DNA of 64,000 nucleotides from Methylosarcina fibrata AML-C10 (GCF_000372865.1 NZ_KB889965.1:4671786-4735785), one strand, 5' to 3'; counted from the stretch's first letter, positions 9,420-18,659 are shown. Numbers and translations are program-made. Notes: generated by a model not told the origin, from the sequence alone.

Positions 9420-10808
9420 TTATTTCTTCTGCAGGGTGGTTCCGGCCGGTTTAAAGGTGTGAAGATCGACCGTTTGCCCGTAGGCGTCGGTAGCGCAGCC
9501 CCAAAAGAGCGGCTGATCCTGGGTGAAGCGCTTGCCCAGTTGCCAGGCGATTTCGGCTCGGGCCAGTTCGACGCCCAGATAAAAGGCATGGCCGCCGTCG
9601 GTTTCGACGCCCAGTTTCGGATAGAGTTCGAACGGATCCCGGGCGCTGTGAAAGCCGTCCCGGTTGAATATGTGAAGCCCCTCGGGACTGATCTGGATGC
9701 GGTAGCTGGGATCCTTAATCTGCGCGGCCAGCTCCCGGATTTCATCCAGTTGATACGGAAACGGCGCAATTTCATGCAGGGCCATCAAGCCCGGATCGAT
9801 GTGTTTGGGCAGGGTATTTTGTTCTTTTGCGGCCAGCATGATACGGCGGGCCAGATCGGCTTCCTTGATGGCGCGGCAGGCGTGGCGGCTGACTTCCGTC
9901 GCTAAAATGTGGTTGACGTCGAGTTCCGAGCAGATGCCGAGGAGCAGGGCGTTCATGCCGGCGGTGTCGGCATGGGTCAGTTCGGTGAGGTTGCCGATGC
10001 CCATCATGATTTCAATGTCGGGATGGTTTTTTCTGACCTCATGATAACGCACCACCGACCGGGTAAAGCCGAAATGCAAAGGATCCAGAATCGGATCCAC
10101 GATAAACGGCCGGTTTTTGGCTTGCAGCGCGTCGATGGCGCGGTCCAGGGAAGCCAGGTCTTCGTGTTTTTCGGGAATCAGAATCGGCGTGGACGCGACT
10201 TCATCGGCAATCCAGACGCTGCTTTCGTGCAAGCTGAGCAGAAAGTCGGCTCCCGCTTTGCCGCCCCTCAGCAGGTCCTGGTTGTCCAGGGAATCGAGGC
10301 TGACCGTAAAGCCCTCCTGCTTTAAAGTGCGAATGAGCTCTTCCATGTGCGGAAAAGGAGTGCTCGGCAGACAGCCGATATCGATGATGTCGGCACCGTT
10401 CTTTTTATAGTAATAGGCGCGTTTGACCGCGTCCTCGACGCTGATATTGGGCGCGTCGGTAATTTCGGCAAAGATTTTGACGTTGTACCGGTTTAAATCG
10501 TAGTGATGGGCGGCTTTGCCGAAATACGTCGGCAGGTCTTTCAGCTCCTCGGGCCCCCGCTCCACCGGAATGCCCAAATCCGCCGACAACGATTCCAGAT
10601 CGCCGCGGCACCGGCCGGGAATGACGATGCGATGGGCTCCGAAAGTATCGGTTAATCGGCGCCGAATCATGTCGGCGGTCATCAGCGCCGCAACCTTGAC
10701 GCCGATTTGATGCACCGTGTAAGTGAAATCCGGCCGCATTTTTTCCAAAATAGTATGAAGCTGTTTTTCCGCCAATTTTCCGGTAAGAAAAAGTATGTGT
10801 TCGCTCAT
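9420..10808 (-). CDS. Dihydropteroate synthase-like protein (DUF6513 type)
   Basis: A 462-aa protein related to dihydropteroate synthase but with a long N-terminal domain (about residues 1-110, MSEHILFLTGKLAEKQLHTI) and a C-terminal extension after residue 370. The central barrel has the DHPS-like segments IFAEITDAPNISVEDAV and GADIIDIGCLPSTPFPHM, where FolP has GADIIDIGGESTRPG, so the pterin/pABA site is altered. Homologues are known from methanogens and tetrahydromethanopterin-using methylotrophs and are thought to act in methanopterin metabolism; the exact reaction is not established to my knowledge. It is divergent from folP, so a canonical DHPS sits next to this paralogue. Confidence 0.82.
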   Translation of the reverse strand: MSEHILFLTGKLAEKQLHTILEKMRPDFTYTVHQIGVKVAALMTADMIRRRLTDTFGAHRIVIPGRCRGDLESLSADLGIPVERGPEELKDLPTYFGKAAHHYDLNRYNVKIFAEITDAPNISVEDAVKRAYYYKKNGADIIDIGCLPSTPFPHMEELIRTLKQEGFTVSLDSLDNQDLLRGGKAGADFLLSLHESSVWIADEVASTPILIPEKHEDLASLDRAIDALQAKNRPFIVDPILDPLHFGFTRSVVRYHEVRKNHPDIEIMMGIGNLTELTHADTAGMNALLLGICSELDVNHILATEVSRHACRAIKEADLARRIMLAAKEQNTLPKHIDPGLMALHEIAPFPYQLDEIRELAAQIKDPSYRIQISPEGLHIFNRDGFHSARDPFELYPKLGVETDGGHAFYLGVELARAEIAWQLGKRFTQDQPLFWGCATDAYGQTVDLHTFKPAGTTLQKK

Positions 10809-11105
10809 GCCTTCGATTTAATGTTTTCTTAAACTTGGTCAATTAACCTATACAATGCCGGTGGCTATCGTCTATTCCCGCGCAACATGGGGTTGAAAGT
10901 TCAAGCCCCGCCACAACTATATTCTCCTTGAAATGCGCCTTCCCATGTTCATGGAGACGCTGATGCTTGGACATACGCTTTCCGGAACTGTTGACTCTCC
11001 TAGGGATAGAAATCGGTTAAACGGGTATCGTATACCTAAAACGTAGTTCACGGTGAACTATCTATTCGAAATTAATCGCTGAGTTCGGCACAGGAGCTTT
11101 TTACC
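10809..11105. other. Divergent intergenic region between the DHPS-like gene and folP
   Basis: These 297 bases separate two divergent DHPS-family genes and should carry both promoters. I see a 17-base palindrome near folP (own entry) and a smaller GGTAT/ATACC repeat next to it (about 11020-11037). A 37-codon frame (10933-11046) has many rare codons and no ribosome binding site, so I do not call it. Confidence 0.45.
11044..11060. promoter_or_regulatory. 17-base palindrome upstream of folP
   Basis: TAGTTCAC-G-GTGAACTA is a perfect 8-bp inverted repeat around one central base, about 45 bases before the folP start codon. The form suits a homodimeric repressor or activator; no known consensus is recognised. 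Confidence 0.4.
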
Positions 11106-11927
11106 ATGTTCAGCCAATCCGATAAACCGCTCATTATGGGGATATTAAACGTTACCCCGGACAGTTTTTCAGACGGGGGCAACTTTTTATCCGTGAATGC
11201 CGCTCTGCGTCAAGCGCAACTGATGGTGGCGCAAGGCGCCGATATTATCGATATCGGCGGAGAATCGACCCGTCCCGGCTCCAGCCCGATCAATCCGCAG
11301 GAACAGATTCGCCGGGTCGTGCCGGTCATTGAAGAAATCAGGCTCCGCATGGGCAGCAACGTCAGGATCAGCATCGATACCACCCGGTCCGAAGTGGCCA
11401 GAGCCGCGCTGATGGCCGGAGCCAACATGATCAACGACGTTTCGGCCGGACAGGACGATCGCGCCTTGTTGTCCGTGGCTGCCCATTTCGAAGTGCCGGT
11501 CGTATTGATGCACAAACAGGGCGATCCCAAAACCATGCAGATGAATCCTTATTATGACGACGTCGTGCAGGAAGTCATACAAACGTTGGAGGAACGCATT
11601 GAGGAAGCGCTGCGGGCGGGAATCCCGCGTCATAGAATCTTTCTCGATCCGGGCATCGGTTTCGGCAAACGAAAACAGGACAATTTCGATCTGCTGGCGC
11701 ATCTGGATGCGATTGTCGCGTTGGGTTTTCCCGTTCTGCTGGGGACCAGCCGCAAACAATTCATGGGAGCGCTGTGCCATGTGAACGCTCCGTCCGAACT
11801 GGTAACCGCCACCGCGGTGACCACGGCTTTGGGCGTCATGGCGGGCGTGCGCGTGTTTCGAGTGCACGACGTCAAGGAAAACAGGCAGGCGGCCGATGTC
11901 GCCTGGGCCATCAAGCAGAGCCGATAG
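11106..11927 (+). CDS. folP: Dihydropteroate synthase
   Basis: Joins pABA to 6-hydroxymethyl-dihydropterin diphosphate in folate synthesis; the sulfonamide target. Signatures are IMGILNVTPDSFSDGG (about residues 10-25) and ADIIDIGGESTRPGSSPI (about 44-61), with LDPGIGFGKRKQDNF and GTSRKQF further on. The 273 aa are the normal length. A GGAG site (11093-11096) precedes the ATG. ftsH and glmM, its usual neighbours in enterics, are not here; the neighbour is the divergent DHPS-like gene. Confidence 0.95.
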   Translation: MFSQSDKPLIMGILNVTPDSFSDGGNFLSVNAALRQAQLMVAQGADIIDIGGESTRPGSSPINPQEQIRRVVPVIEEIRLRMGSNVRISIDTTRSEVARAALMAGANMINDVSAGQDDRALLSVAAHFEVPVVLMHKQGDPKTMQMNPYYDDVVQEVIQTLEERIEEALRAGIPRHRIFLDPGIGFGKRKQDNFDLLAHLDAIVALGFPVLLGTSRKQFMGALCHVNAPSELVTATAVTTALGVMAGVRVFRVHDVKENRQAADVAWAIKQSR

Positions 11928-12051
11928 AGGGAAGCCGAGGCCTGCGGAAAAACCGCCGACTTGACCAAGCAATCGTTACCGATCTTTTTTCCGGAGTGCT
12001 CAAGGAGAAAAGATTTTTTTGAACTCCCGATCAGGCGGCGCCGGGTAGGTG

Positions 12052-12091
12052 GTCGGCGGATGAATCCGGAATCAAGACGTCATCCGCCGAC
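12052..12091. terminator. Hairpin between convergent folP and metallopeptidase genes
   Basis: GTCGGCGGATGA (12052-12063) and TCATCCGCCGAC (12080-12091) form a perfect 12-bp stem around a 16-base loop. It lies between two convergent genes and probably ends both transcripts, although neither side has a T tract. Confidence 0.5.
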
Positions 12092-12131
12092 TTGTCTGCC
12101 AAGGCTCAGGCCGGTTGCCCGCTTCGAATGG

Positions 12132-14297
12132 TTAATTTTTGGCTTTTACTTCGAAACTGTAGTTGCCTCTGGCCGGGGCGCTCGCCTGTCCGGTTACCAC
12201 CAGAACATACCAGCCGGGTGCGATATTTTCAAAGCTGACCGATGCCGTACTGCCGGAGGTGGTACCCGCCGCCACGAGCGTTTGAGTGGCGTCGTATAAA
12301 TTGAGCTGGGGAGCCAGGATCCCGTCCGTTTTGGATCCTTTCACTTTGGCGCTCAATTTCGATAAAGATTCGGTAATTTTTATCACATATTCATGCGTAT
12401 CGCCCGTCAGCAACAAGTTCCCTTTGGTTTTTATCGATTTGACCGGGGGGAAATTGATTCCGATAAATTCGGCGTTATCCGATCCGGACGCCCCGCTATC
12501 GAAATAATCGGAAGGATGGGAATAAGGCGCTCGAAACAAGGCATTGAGTCCTCGGCTCGTCGCGGCCCCCCAGGCCTTGGCCGAAGAGGTCAATTTTCCG
12601 GTCAGATCCAGTTCTGCATTGATTTGCGCCATGATCCCGTCGAAGAAATCCGGAGAGCCGTCCTGGTATCCTCCGGACGAGGTAAAATAATAAGAGGATT
12701 GAAAGACATAAGGAATGGCCTTCTTTTTTAAGATCTTATACAGGTCATACAAATACCCGCCCCAGATCTCGCCGGTGTAATGCTCTTCCGGAGTGCCGTA
12801 GTCGGGATAATCGACGTCCCGCGGGTACATCCGGGTGTTGTCCAGATTCCTTATATATTGCGGAAGCAACGCGAAGGCGACGTCCCCAATCTGCGGATCG
12901 TTCGGGGTATATAGAAAAGTATACCAGTCGGCATTGCCTTCTCCCATCGCGCGGCCGTAGCCGTTCAAATCTCCGTCGAATTGCGCGTTAAAACCGGACC
13001 AGTCCATGATGGCATGGGTAAACTCGTGCCGGAACACGTCTACGTCGATTGCAAGATCTTCCGAGCCGGGAGCACACGAGTTTTCATCGCCGAAGATAAT
13101 GCCGGGCAGATTATTCAGGCCGATATTCGACGTATAACCGGCATTGCAATAGCCGTCTATGTTGACGACGACCGGAATGAACTGATTGTAAAAATAATTG
13201 GGGTCGGCAAAACTGTATTTGCTGATGACGTTCTTTTTCCACCATGCCCAAATGGTGTTGTGTTGATAATAAGTATGGACGGCGTCGAAATAATCCTTGT
13301 CGGCTGCCGGATCGGAAAGAAAGGAAAACTGGGTCGAGGTGGGATCGTTGCCGTTGTAATCGAGCACCAGGCTGTGTGTCCCCCACAGCCAGCCGGACGT
13401 GTTGCCCTCGTTCACGGTATACATATTTTTAAGGGAAACCTTGCTTATTTTTCCCGCGTGCCAGTTCGCGTTCGTCTTGTAGGCATTGCCTTTTCCTGAT
13501 CTGATGTGAAGAATTTCATCGGCTTTATACAGGATGGCCCCCGTTTCGGCGTCGATGTGATAAACCCAGTAAGCAAAAGGATGGCTAGTCGAAGTGGCGA
13601 TTTTCCAGATGTATTTGTGCGCGCCGTTGAACGGAGCAATGACCTTTTCCGCTTTCGATTCGGCCAGAGCCGCGCCGCTGTTGTGGTTCTGGATATCCTG
13701 GCGCGCCGCCGTTTTGGCGGCCTCTTCCGAAAGGTTGTCTTTATTGGTCAGGCGGACGTCTGCAATCAGGCTGTTCTGGACCATCGTGACCTGATTTTTT
13801 TTATTGGTATGCACCAGTATTTCGCCTCCCATGACCGGGACGCCGTTATGAATCTGGCGAAATCTGACGTGATCGCGTAACGCGGTTTTATCCACCTTGA
13901 CGGCTTTCACGTCGGAAAGGTCGCTTTTGAGTCCGAATAAATCGTGCGATTCTTTCAGAAAAGCTTTGGCCGCGGTCTCCGGGCCGTCCGGATAGGGTTC
14001 GGAGGCGGCGCCGTACAGGAGTTTTATTTTGCCGTCTTTTGCCCGCTCTGCCGCTTGCCAGCGATGATGGTGTTGCGCATTAAAACGTGCGAAATCCGGA
14101 TTGGTGTCGAGGGCACGGTTACCTTGAAAAAAACCGACGGGCGGTTTGCCCGAGTTGTCGATAGTAATGCCGCCGCCTTCTTCATAGCCCGAACTTTCGG
14201 CAAGGTCTTCCGGAGCCGCGTCTGCAACCTGGACGACTGAAGAGAGACCGAGCAGAATGGAAATCAGGCGCCAGGACTGGGTGGTTTTTATAGCCAT
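12132..14297 (-). CDS. Secreted zinc metallopeptidase (M4/M36-like) with PPC domain
   Basis: An exported protease of 721 aa. A signal peptide covers about residues 1-27 (hydrophobic LISILLGLSSVVQVADA). An FTP/PepSY-type propeptide follows (about 75-260; VRFRQIHNGVPVMGGEILVH is typical). The catalytic domain has the zinc motif HEFTH (424-428) and the third ligand Glu in GEGNADW (about 453), as in clan MA(E) families M4 and M36. Residues from about 625 form a PPC-like beta domain (ISGS-free, with SVSFENIAPGWYVLVV). The start has a good AGGAG site. It is a lone gene; substrate unknown. The exact family (M4 or M36) is uncertain. Confidence 0.85.
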   Translation of the reverse strand: MAIKTTQSWRLISILLGLSSVVQVADAAPEDLAESSGYEEGGGITIDNSGKPPVGFFQGNRALDTNPDFARFNAQHHHRWQAAERAKDGKIKLLYGAASEPYPDGPETAAKAFLKESHDLFGLKSDLSDVKAVKVDKTALRDHVRFRQIHNGVPVMGGEILVHTNKKNQVTMVQNSLIADVRLTNKDNLSEEAAKTAARQDIQNHNSGAALAESKAEKVIAPFNGAHKYIWKIATSTSHPFAYWVYHIDAETGAILYKADEILHIRSGKGNAYKTNANWHAGKISKVSLKNMYTVNEGNTSGWLWGTHSLVLDYNGNDPTSTQFSFLSDPAADKDYFDAVHTYYQHNTIWAWWKKNVISKYSFADPNYFYNQFIPVVVNIDGYCNAGYTSNIGLNNLPGIIFGDENSCAPGSEDLAIDVDVFRHEFTHAIMDWSGFNAQFDGDLNGYGRAMGEGNADWYTFLYTPNDPQIGDVAFALLPQYIRNLDNTRMYPRDVDYPDYGTPEEHYTGEIWGGYLYDLYKILKKKAIPYVFQSSYYFTSSGGYQDGSPDFFDGIMAQINAELDLTGKLTSSAKAWGAATSRGLNALFRAPYSHPSDYFDSGASGSDNAEFIGINFPPVKSIKTKGNLLLTGDTHEYVIKITESLSKLSAKVKGSKTDGILAPQLNLYDATQTLVAAGTTSGSTASVSFENIAPGWYVLVVTGQASAPARGNYSFEVKAKN

Positions 14298-14668
14298 ATC
14301 TTCTCCTAATGGATTGAGCTTGGATTGTTTATTAAGCTACTGCCCCTAGCATAACGTTTTTGGGAGTTTGGAAAAAATTAATTCAGGATGAGTTTACCGG
14401 TAAATTACTTTCGCTGTTACTCTCGAGGAAAAGATAGTGCTGAAAGTATTGCCCGACATATATTCAAGATATCCGGGTTGAGAAAACTATCGTGATTCAA
14501 GCCGAGTTGTCAACGAAATTGAGAAACCGGATGGAATCTATTTTGACTGCGCCTGTATCAGGCATGAGCGTCATTTGTGGAGCGGAAAGCCACGGCAGGG
14601 TTTTGGCAAGCCGGTAACCGGGGATCGACTGTTTTCATTAGAAGAACAGAGCTTGTTTGAATTTGATT
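14298..14668. other. Intergenic region upstream of the metallopeptidase
   Basis: About 370 AT-rich bases with no supported gene. It holds the metallopeptidase ribosome binding site and presumably its promoter, but no clear -35/-10 pair or strong repeat is seen. Confidence 0.4.
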
Positions 14669-15316
14669 TTATTCGTAGTACTCTTTGAACAATATCGCCA
14701 GACGCAAGCGGTCCTGAACCTTCAGTTTCTGGAAAATGGAGGTTAAATGGGCTTTAACCGTTCGCTCCGAAATGTTCAATGCCGAGGCGATGATTTTATT
14801 GTTTTCTCCGGTGGAGATCATCCTGGCTACGTCCAGTTCCCTCAACGTGAGCGTTTTTAGATTATTTTTGAATTCGATTTTTTTCTGGTCGGGCAGAATG
14901 GGTTGCATTTTGTTCATGTTGATCAGCATGCCGATGACTTTGGGAACCAGATTTCGATTGATCCAGGTATCGCCGTTTAAAATACTGGTGGTCGCTTTGG
15001 AAAGTAACTGAATTGCCATTTCCGCTTCGCAATAACCCCAGTATCCCGCGGCCAGGGCCTCTATTTGTTTGTCTTCGGGCCACTTATGACCGATGATGAG
15101 GGATTTCAAACCGTAATTACTGAACAAAGGGAGAGCAGCGCTACCGGAATCGAATAATTTGCCGTCGATAATGATAAAGTGAATGGATTGCTGCTCAATG
15201 ACATGGGGTGCTGTTTCAAGACTATCCAGCACCCGAACTTCATGTTCCCCGGAGAGGATTGCCTGCCAGGCTGATCCTGATTGAGAAACGGTTGATATAA
15301 TCAAAACATTGGCCAC
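14669..15316 (-). CDS. LuxR-type response regulator with degenerate receiver
   Basis: A 215-aa transcription factor. The C-terminal LuxR/FixJ helix-turn-helix is intact (LTLRELDVARMISTGENNKI to LNISERTVKAHLTSIFQKL, about residues 148-195). The N-terminal 120 residues have a receiver-like pattern (VLIISTVS, then FIIIDGKLFD with a possible acceptor Asp near 51). The acidic DD pair after strand 1 and the conserved Thr/Ser and Lys are missing, so control by ordinary phosphotransfer is doubtful. No histidine kinase is adjacent; target genes unknown. The neighbouring protease gene is a possible target only by proximity. Confidence 0.8.
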   Translation of the reverse strand: MANVLIISTVSQSGSAWQAILSGEHEVRVLDSLETAPHVIEQQSIHFIIIDGKLFDSGSAALPLFSNYGLKSLIIGHKWPEDKQIEALAAGYWGYCEAEMAIQLLSKATTSILNGDTWINRNLVPKVIGMLINMNKMQPILPDQKKIEFKNNLKTLTLRELDVARMISTGENNKIIASALNISERTVKAHLTSIFQKLKVQDRLRLAILFKEYYE

Positions 15317-15764
15317 TTCAATAAGTCCTTGAAAAGTTCTCTTACGGTATGTGGGGCAGCCCGAACCAACCTGTCTGCGTTTTCCTGGATTTCTGATAAT
15401 TTTTCAAGAATGGGCTCTTCTGAATAAGCGTATGAACCAATTATAGTTTAACACAGTCTTTTTACGGTTTTGCCACGCGTATTCTACTTTATTTAAAAGT
15501 TAGAAAAATTCTTTACTCTTTAGTAAATAAACTCATGTTAATGATTGCCTTGTCTTCAGGATAGTCGGAATGGTTGTGGGATTGCCCATTCCCGGACTGC
15601 CGATTTCAAATCGCCAAATACCGCGGAGCCGTTGGCTTGATCGGAACGACATCCGGCTTTCCGGTCGAACTCGTTTCGCTGCTGATTTCTTATCGTTGAA
15701 AACGTCTGAATTTTTGCATGGGCAATTTGTATTTCTTTTTTAAAATGTGACTTATGAGGTTGTA
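15317..15764. other. Divergent intergenic region between the LuxR-type gene and radA
   Basis: About 450 bases with no supported gene. A minus-strand TATAAT (15440-15445) upstream of the regulator has no convincing -35 box. A 77-codon reverse frame here overlaps the radA start and has no family features. Confidence 0.4.
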
Positions 15765-17141
15765 GTGAGTAAAAAAGATAAATCTGCATTCGTCTGTACC
15801 GAGTGCGGCGCCGATTATCCTCGCTGGAGCGGACAATGCACCAGTTGCGGCGCCTGGAATAGCTTGAAGGAAGTCAGACTAAATTCGTCAGGTTCCGGTC
15901 GAGGCAGGCCTCCGGCAGGTTATGCGGGCACTCTATCCGAAGTTAAATTATTATCCGAAGTTTCCCTCGTTAATGAAGAAAGGCTGTCCACCGGCCTTTC
16001 CGAATTCGACCGGGTTCTCGGAGGCGGGATCGTCAGAGGCAGCGTCGTCCTGATCGGAGGTGCGCCGGGCGCAGGAAAAAGCACCATTCTGCTTCAGGTG
16101 ATCGCCAACATCGCCAGCCGTGGCCTTCGTGTGCTTTACGTGTCCGGAGAAGAATCGTTGCAGCAAATTGCCGAACGAGCCCGCAGGCTGCGGTTATTAA
16201 CGGACAATATCATGATGCTCGCGGAAACTTCGGTGCAAAGGATTTGTGAAGTGCTCGACGAAGTCAAGCCGCAGGTGGTCATTATCGATTCCATTCAGGT
16301 CGTTTATACGCCGGAAACGGAATCGGCGCCCGGCTCGGTTTCTCAGGTAAGAGAGTCGGCCAGTCATCTGACGCAATACGCGAAAAGAAATCACGTCGCC
16401 TTGTTCATGGTCGGCCACGTTACCAAGGATCAGTCTCTGGCCGGGCCCATGACCTTGAGTCATATCGTGGATACCCAGATTATTCTGGGGTCCACCGATG
16501 ACGCGAGGTTCCGGGTGTTGAGGGCGGACAAGAACCGGTTCGGCAGTGTCGGCGAACTGGGTTTTTTCGCAATGGACAGCACCGGCCTGAAGGAGGTCAA
16601 AAACCCGTCCGCCATGTTTCTCAATAGGCCTGAAACGCCTTCTTCGGGCAGCGTGGTAACCGTACTATGGGAAGGAACGAGGCCGTTGCTCGTGGAAATC
16701 CAGGCGTTGGTGACCGAATGTCAGTACGGAAACCCGCGCCGGCTTGCGGTAGGGTTCGATCAAAACCGGCTGGCCATGCTGCTGGCCGTGTTATCCCGAC
16801 ACGGCGGGATTTTTACCGCCAGCGACGAAATTTATGCCAACGTCGTCGGCGGCATCAAAATAACCGAAACCAGTTCCGATTTGGCCATCGTCGTCGGCAT
16901 CGTTTCCAGCCTGAAAAACCGGATCATCGCTCACGATACCTTTTTTTTCGGCGAAATCGGCTTGAGCGGCGAGATCAGGCCGGTGGCCAACGGTTATGCA
17001 AGATTGAACGATGCCGCCAAACACGGCTTTAAAAAAGCCGTCATACCCAAAGCGAACGCGCCTAAAAAATCCATCGAAGGTTTACGGATCCATGCGGTTG
17101 CCACGCTTTCGGAAGCTTTGAATGTCCTGTCGGAGTTATAA
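15765..17141 (+). CDS. radA: DNA repair protein RadA
   Basis: RecA-like ATPase that drives branch migration during recombination. The N-terminal zinc finger CTECGADYPRWSGQCTSCGAW (split: CTEC then CTSC) is followed by Walker A GGAPGAGKST (about residues 98-107), the RadA-specific KNRFG motif (DKNRFGSVG) and a C-terminal Lon-like domain (GEIGLSGEIRPV). I choose GTG 15765, which has GAGG five bases before it and gives 458 aa, near the usual 460; an upstream ATG at 15747 would add MTYEVV without support. Confidence 0.95.
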   Translation: MSKKDKSAFVCTECGADYPRWSGQCTSCGAWNSLKEVRLNSSGSGRGRPPAGYAGTLSEVKLLSEVSLVNEERLSTGLSEFDRVLGGGIVRGSVVLIGGAPGAGKSTILLQVIANIASRGLRVLYVSGEESLQQIAERARRLRLLTDNIMMLAETSVQRICEVLDEVKPQVVIIDSIQVVYTPETESAPGSVSQVRESASHLTQYAKRNHVALFMVGHVTKDQSLAGPMTLSHIVDTQIILGSTDDARFRVLRADKNRFGSVGELGFFAMDSTGLKEVKNPSAMFLNRPETPSSGSVVTVLWEGTRPLLVEIQALVTECQYGNPRRLAVGFDQNRLAMLLAVLSRHGGIFTASDEIYANVVGGIKITETSSDLAIVVGIVSSLKNRIIAHDTFFFGEIGLSGEIRPVANGYARLNDAAKHGFKKAVIPKANAPKKSIEGLRIHAVATLSEALNVLSEL

Positions 17142-17365
17142 AAATGAACTCTCTTATCCCTAAGTTTCGACAGAAATGGCAATGACGGTCGCGGCGTTTT
17201 TCAGGTTGGCTTGTTTTTTCCTGACAGCGTCCCGGTCAGGATCGAGAATTTTCCGGTTTCGGTCGAAGAGGGAGGCGGGATCATTTCTTGAGCCGCGGCG
17301 GGCTTGATAATGCAACCAAGCCGGGACAGGCTCATGGATCAGGAAGAGTCGTTGAATGAGAATCC

Positions 17366-17388
17366 AATCCGTTTTTTCCGGACGGATT
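17366..17388. terminator. Small hairpin between convergent radA and FHA genes
   Basis: AATCCGT (17366-17372) and ACGGATT (17382-17388) pair around a T-rich loop next to the FHA gene stop codon. A second 7-bp repeat lies at 17219-17241. They may end the converging transcripts; neither has a clear T tract. Confidence 0.3.
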
Positions 17389-18020
17389 TAATTTAGAAAA
17401 AATTGCAGGCTCCGGTTGTTGATTACGAGAACGTCGTTGTGATTGAGTTTTAACGAGTTATCGTTAATCGGAACGTCGTTTAAGGTAATCGTGCCGATGT
17501 TTTCCAGTATCGACACGAAATAACCCTCTTTTCTTTTGGTGATGGCGACTATGCCGCTGCCGCTGCGTCCGATCTGCATGATTTTTTTTCTGATCGCGAT
17601 GATTTTGCCGATATTTTCGCCGTTCAGAATCTGCAAATTAGCCGCCGGCAAGGAAATTTCGTCAGACTTCTGATTGAGAAGAGACAAGGGGAGCCGATCT
17701 AATTCGTCCATTTGAGACGGCGTATGACCCATTTCCTCGGTGCTGAAAAGAATGTCGTGCTTTCCCAGAGTAATCGTGTCGTTATCCTTGAGCGGCGCTT
17801 CTTTAATTTTTACTCCGTTCAACATCAGCGGAAAATCGTAATTCATTTGTTTGACGATGTGATCGTCGTCTCGAATGACGATCACGGCATGGGCAGGGGC
17901 CACGGCCAGACTGTCGATGATGATATCGTTGGTTTCATCCCGGCCAATGCGCACTATGCCTTTTTCAAATTGGTCGGAATGAATGACTCGGTCTTTAAAA
18001 AAAACGGTAAGTTTTGCCAT
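17388..18020 (-). CDS. Protein with two FHA domains
   Basis: A 210-aa soluble protein. Residues about 1-95 form a forkhead-associated domain with the typical GIVRIGRDETNDIIIDS and a histidine in AVAPAHAVI where most have S-x-x-H. Residues about 125-210 form a second, more divergent one (KIMQIGRSGSGIVAI, LNDVPINDNSLKLNHNDVL). FHA domains bind phosphothreonine peptides; no Ser/Thr kinase or type VI secretion gene is nearby, so its partner is unknown. It has its own promoter. Confidence 0.75.
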   Translation of the reverse strand: MAKLTVFFKDRVIHSDQFEKGIVRIGRDETNDIIIDSLAVAPAHAVIVIRDDDHIVKQMNYDFPLMLNGVKIKEAPLKDNDTITLGKHDILFSTEEMGHTPSQMDELDRLPLSLLNQKSDEISLPAANLQILNGENIGKIIAIRKKIMQIGRSGSGIVAITKRKEGYFVSILENIGTITLNDVPINDNSLKLNHNDVLVINNRSLQFFLN

Positions 18021-18659
18021 TGACTCAAAATAAATTAACAGACTGAATTAATTATAGTAGGGAAATCCGGTTGGTCAAAAACCCGAGCTGTGTCAAAGAT
18101 CAAGCAAATTTATGATGAAAAGATGAAAGTTGTCATCCCGACCAATAATTCAGTTGGTCTTCTCAAATTTAAAGATTAGTTCAATCGTTAAAGAATAAAA
18201 AACTTTTTTCATTTTTTATGAAGCGCGTTTTTTCGGTGTTCCAGAAAAAATTGTATTCTCGCCGTTAATAGTTTTCGAAAGTAGGGGAAAGACTGCGGAA
18301 TAAAGCCTTGATTTATGGCGTGTTCGTCAAACCTTCCAATCCGTACACGTTACCGGCAGCCTCAATGTTCAACTTCTTCTGATAGGACCCTCTCTCGCTG
18401 ATCGCGAAGCCCTCTTTGCGCCCCATTCGATTTTTTATGGTCTCTCTTAAACAGCGCAAAAACGTTCCATATTCTATACTTGAAAAGCCTGAAAAATAGT
18501 GAATTAACCGGGAGTCAATGGTGCGTTTAGGGGTTGTGCCGTTGATTCGTCTTTTTCTTGATTTATCCCCTCCAGAGCCTCTTAACCGGCGAGCAACCAG
18601 GCTGTATCAATATGTTACTCAGCCCGTCGGGCGCGTAAATCCACCTACTATTTAAACCA
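18021..18659. other. Long intergenic region between FHA and HAD-type genes
   Basis: About 640 bases, AT-rich, with no supported gene on either strand. The left end holds the FHA gene promoter. A GACCAA/TTGGTC repeat lies near 18139-18158. No promoter for the downstream 793-aa gene is evident and that gene lacks a clear ribosome binding site. Confidence 0.45.
18051..18078 (-). promoter_or_regulatory. Sigma-70 promoter of the FHA gene
   Basis: On the minus strand TTGACC (18073-18078), a 16-base spacer and TATAAT (18051-18056), about 30 bases before the FHA start codon. Confidence 0.7.

Noticed and set aside
10933-11046. 37-codon frame upstream of folP starting MRLPMFMETLML
   Set aside because: No ribosome binding site, many rare codons (AGG, AGA, ATA) and its end overlaps the palindrome. 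No family is recognised.
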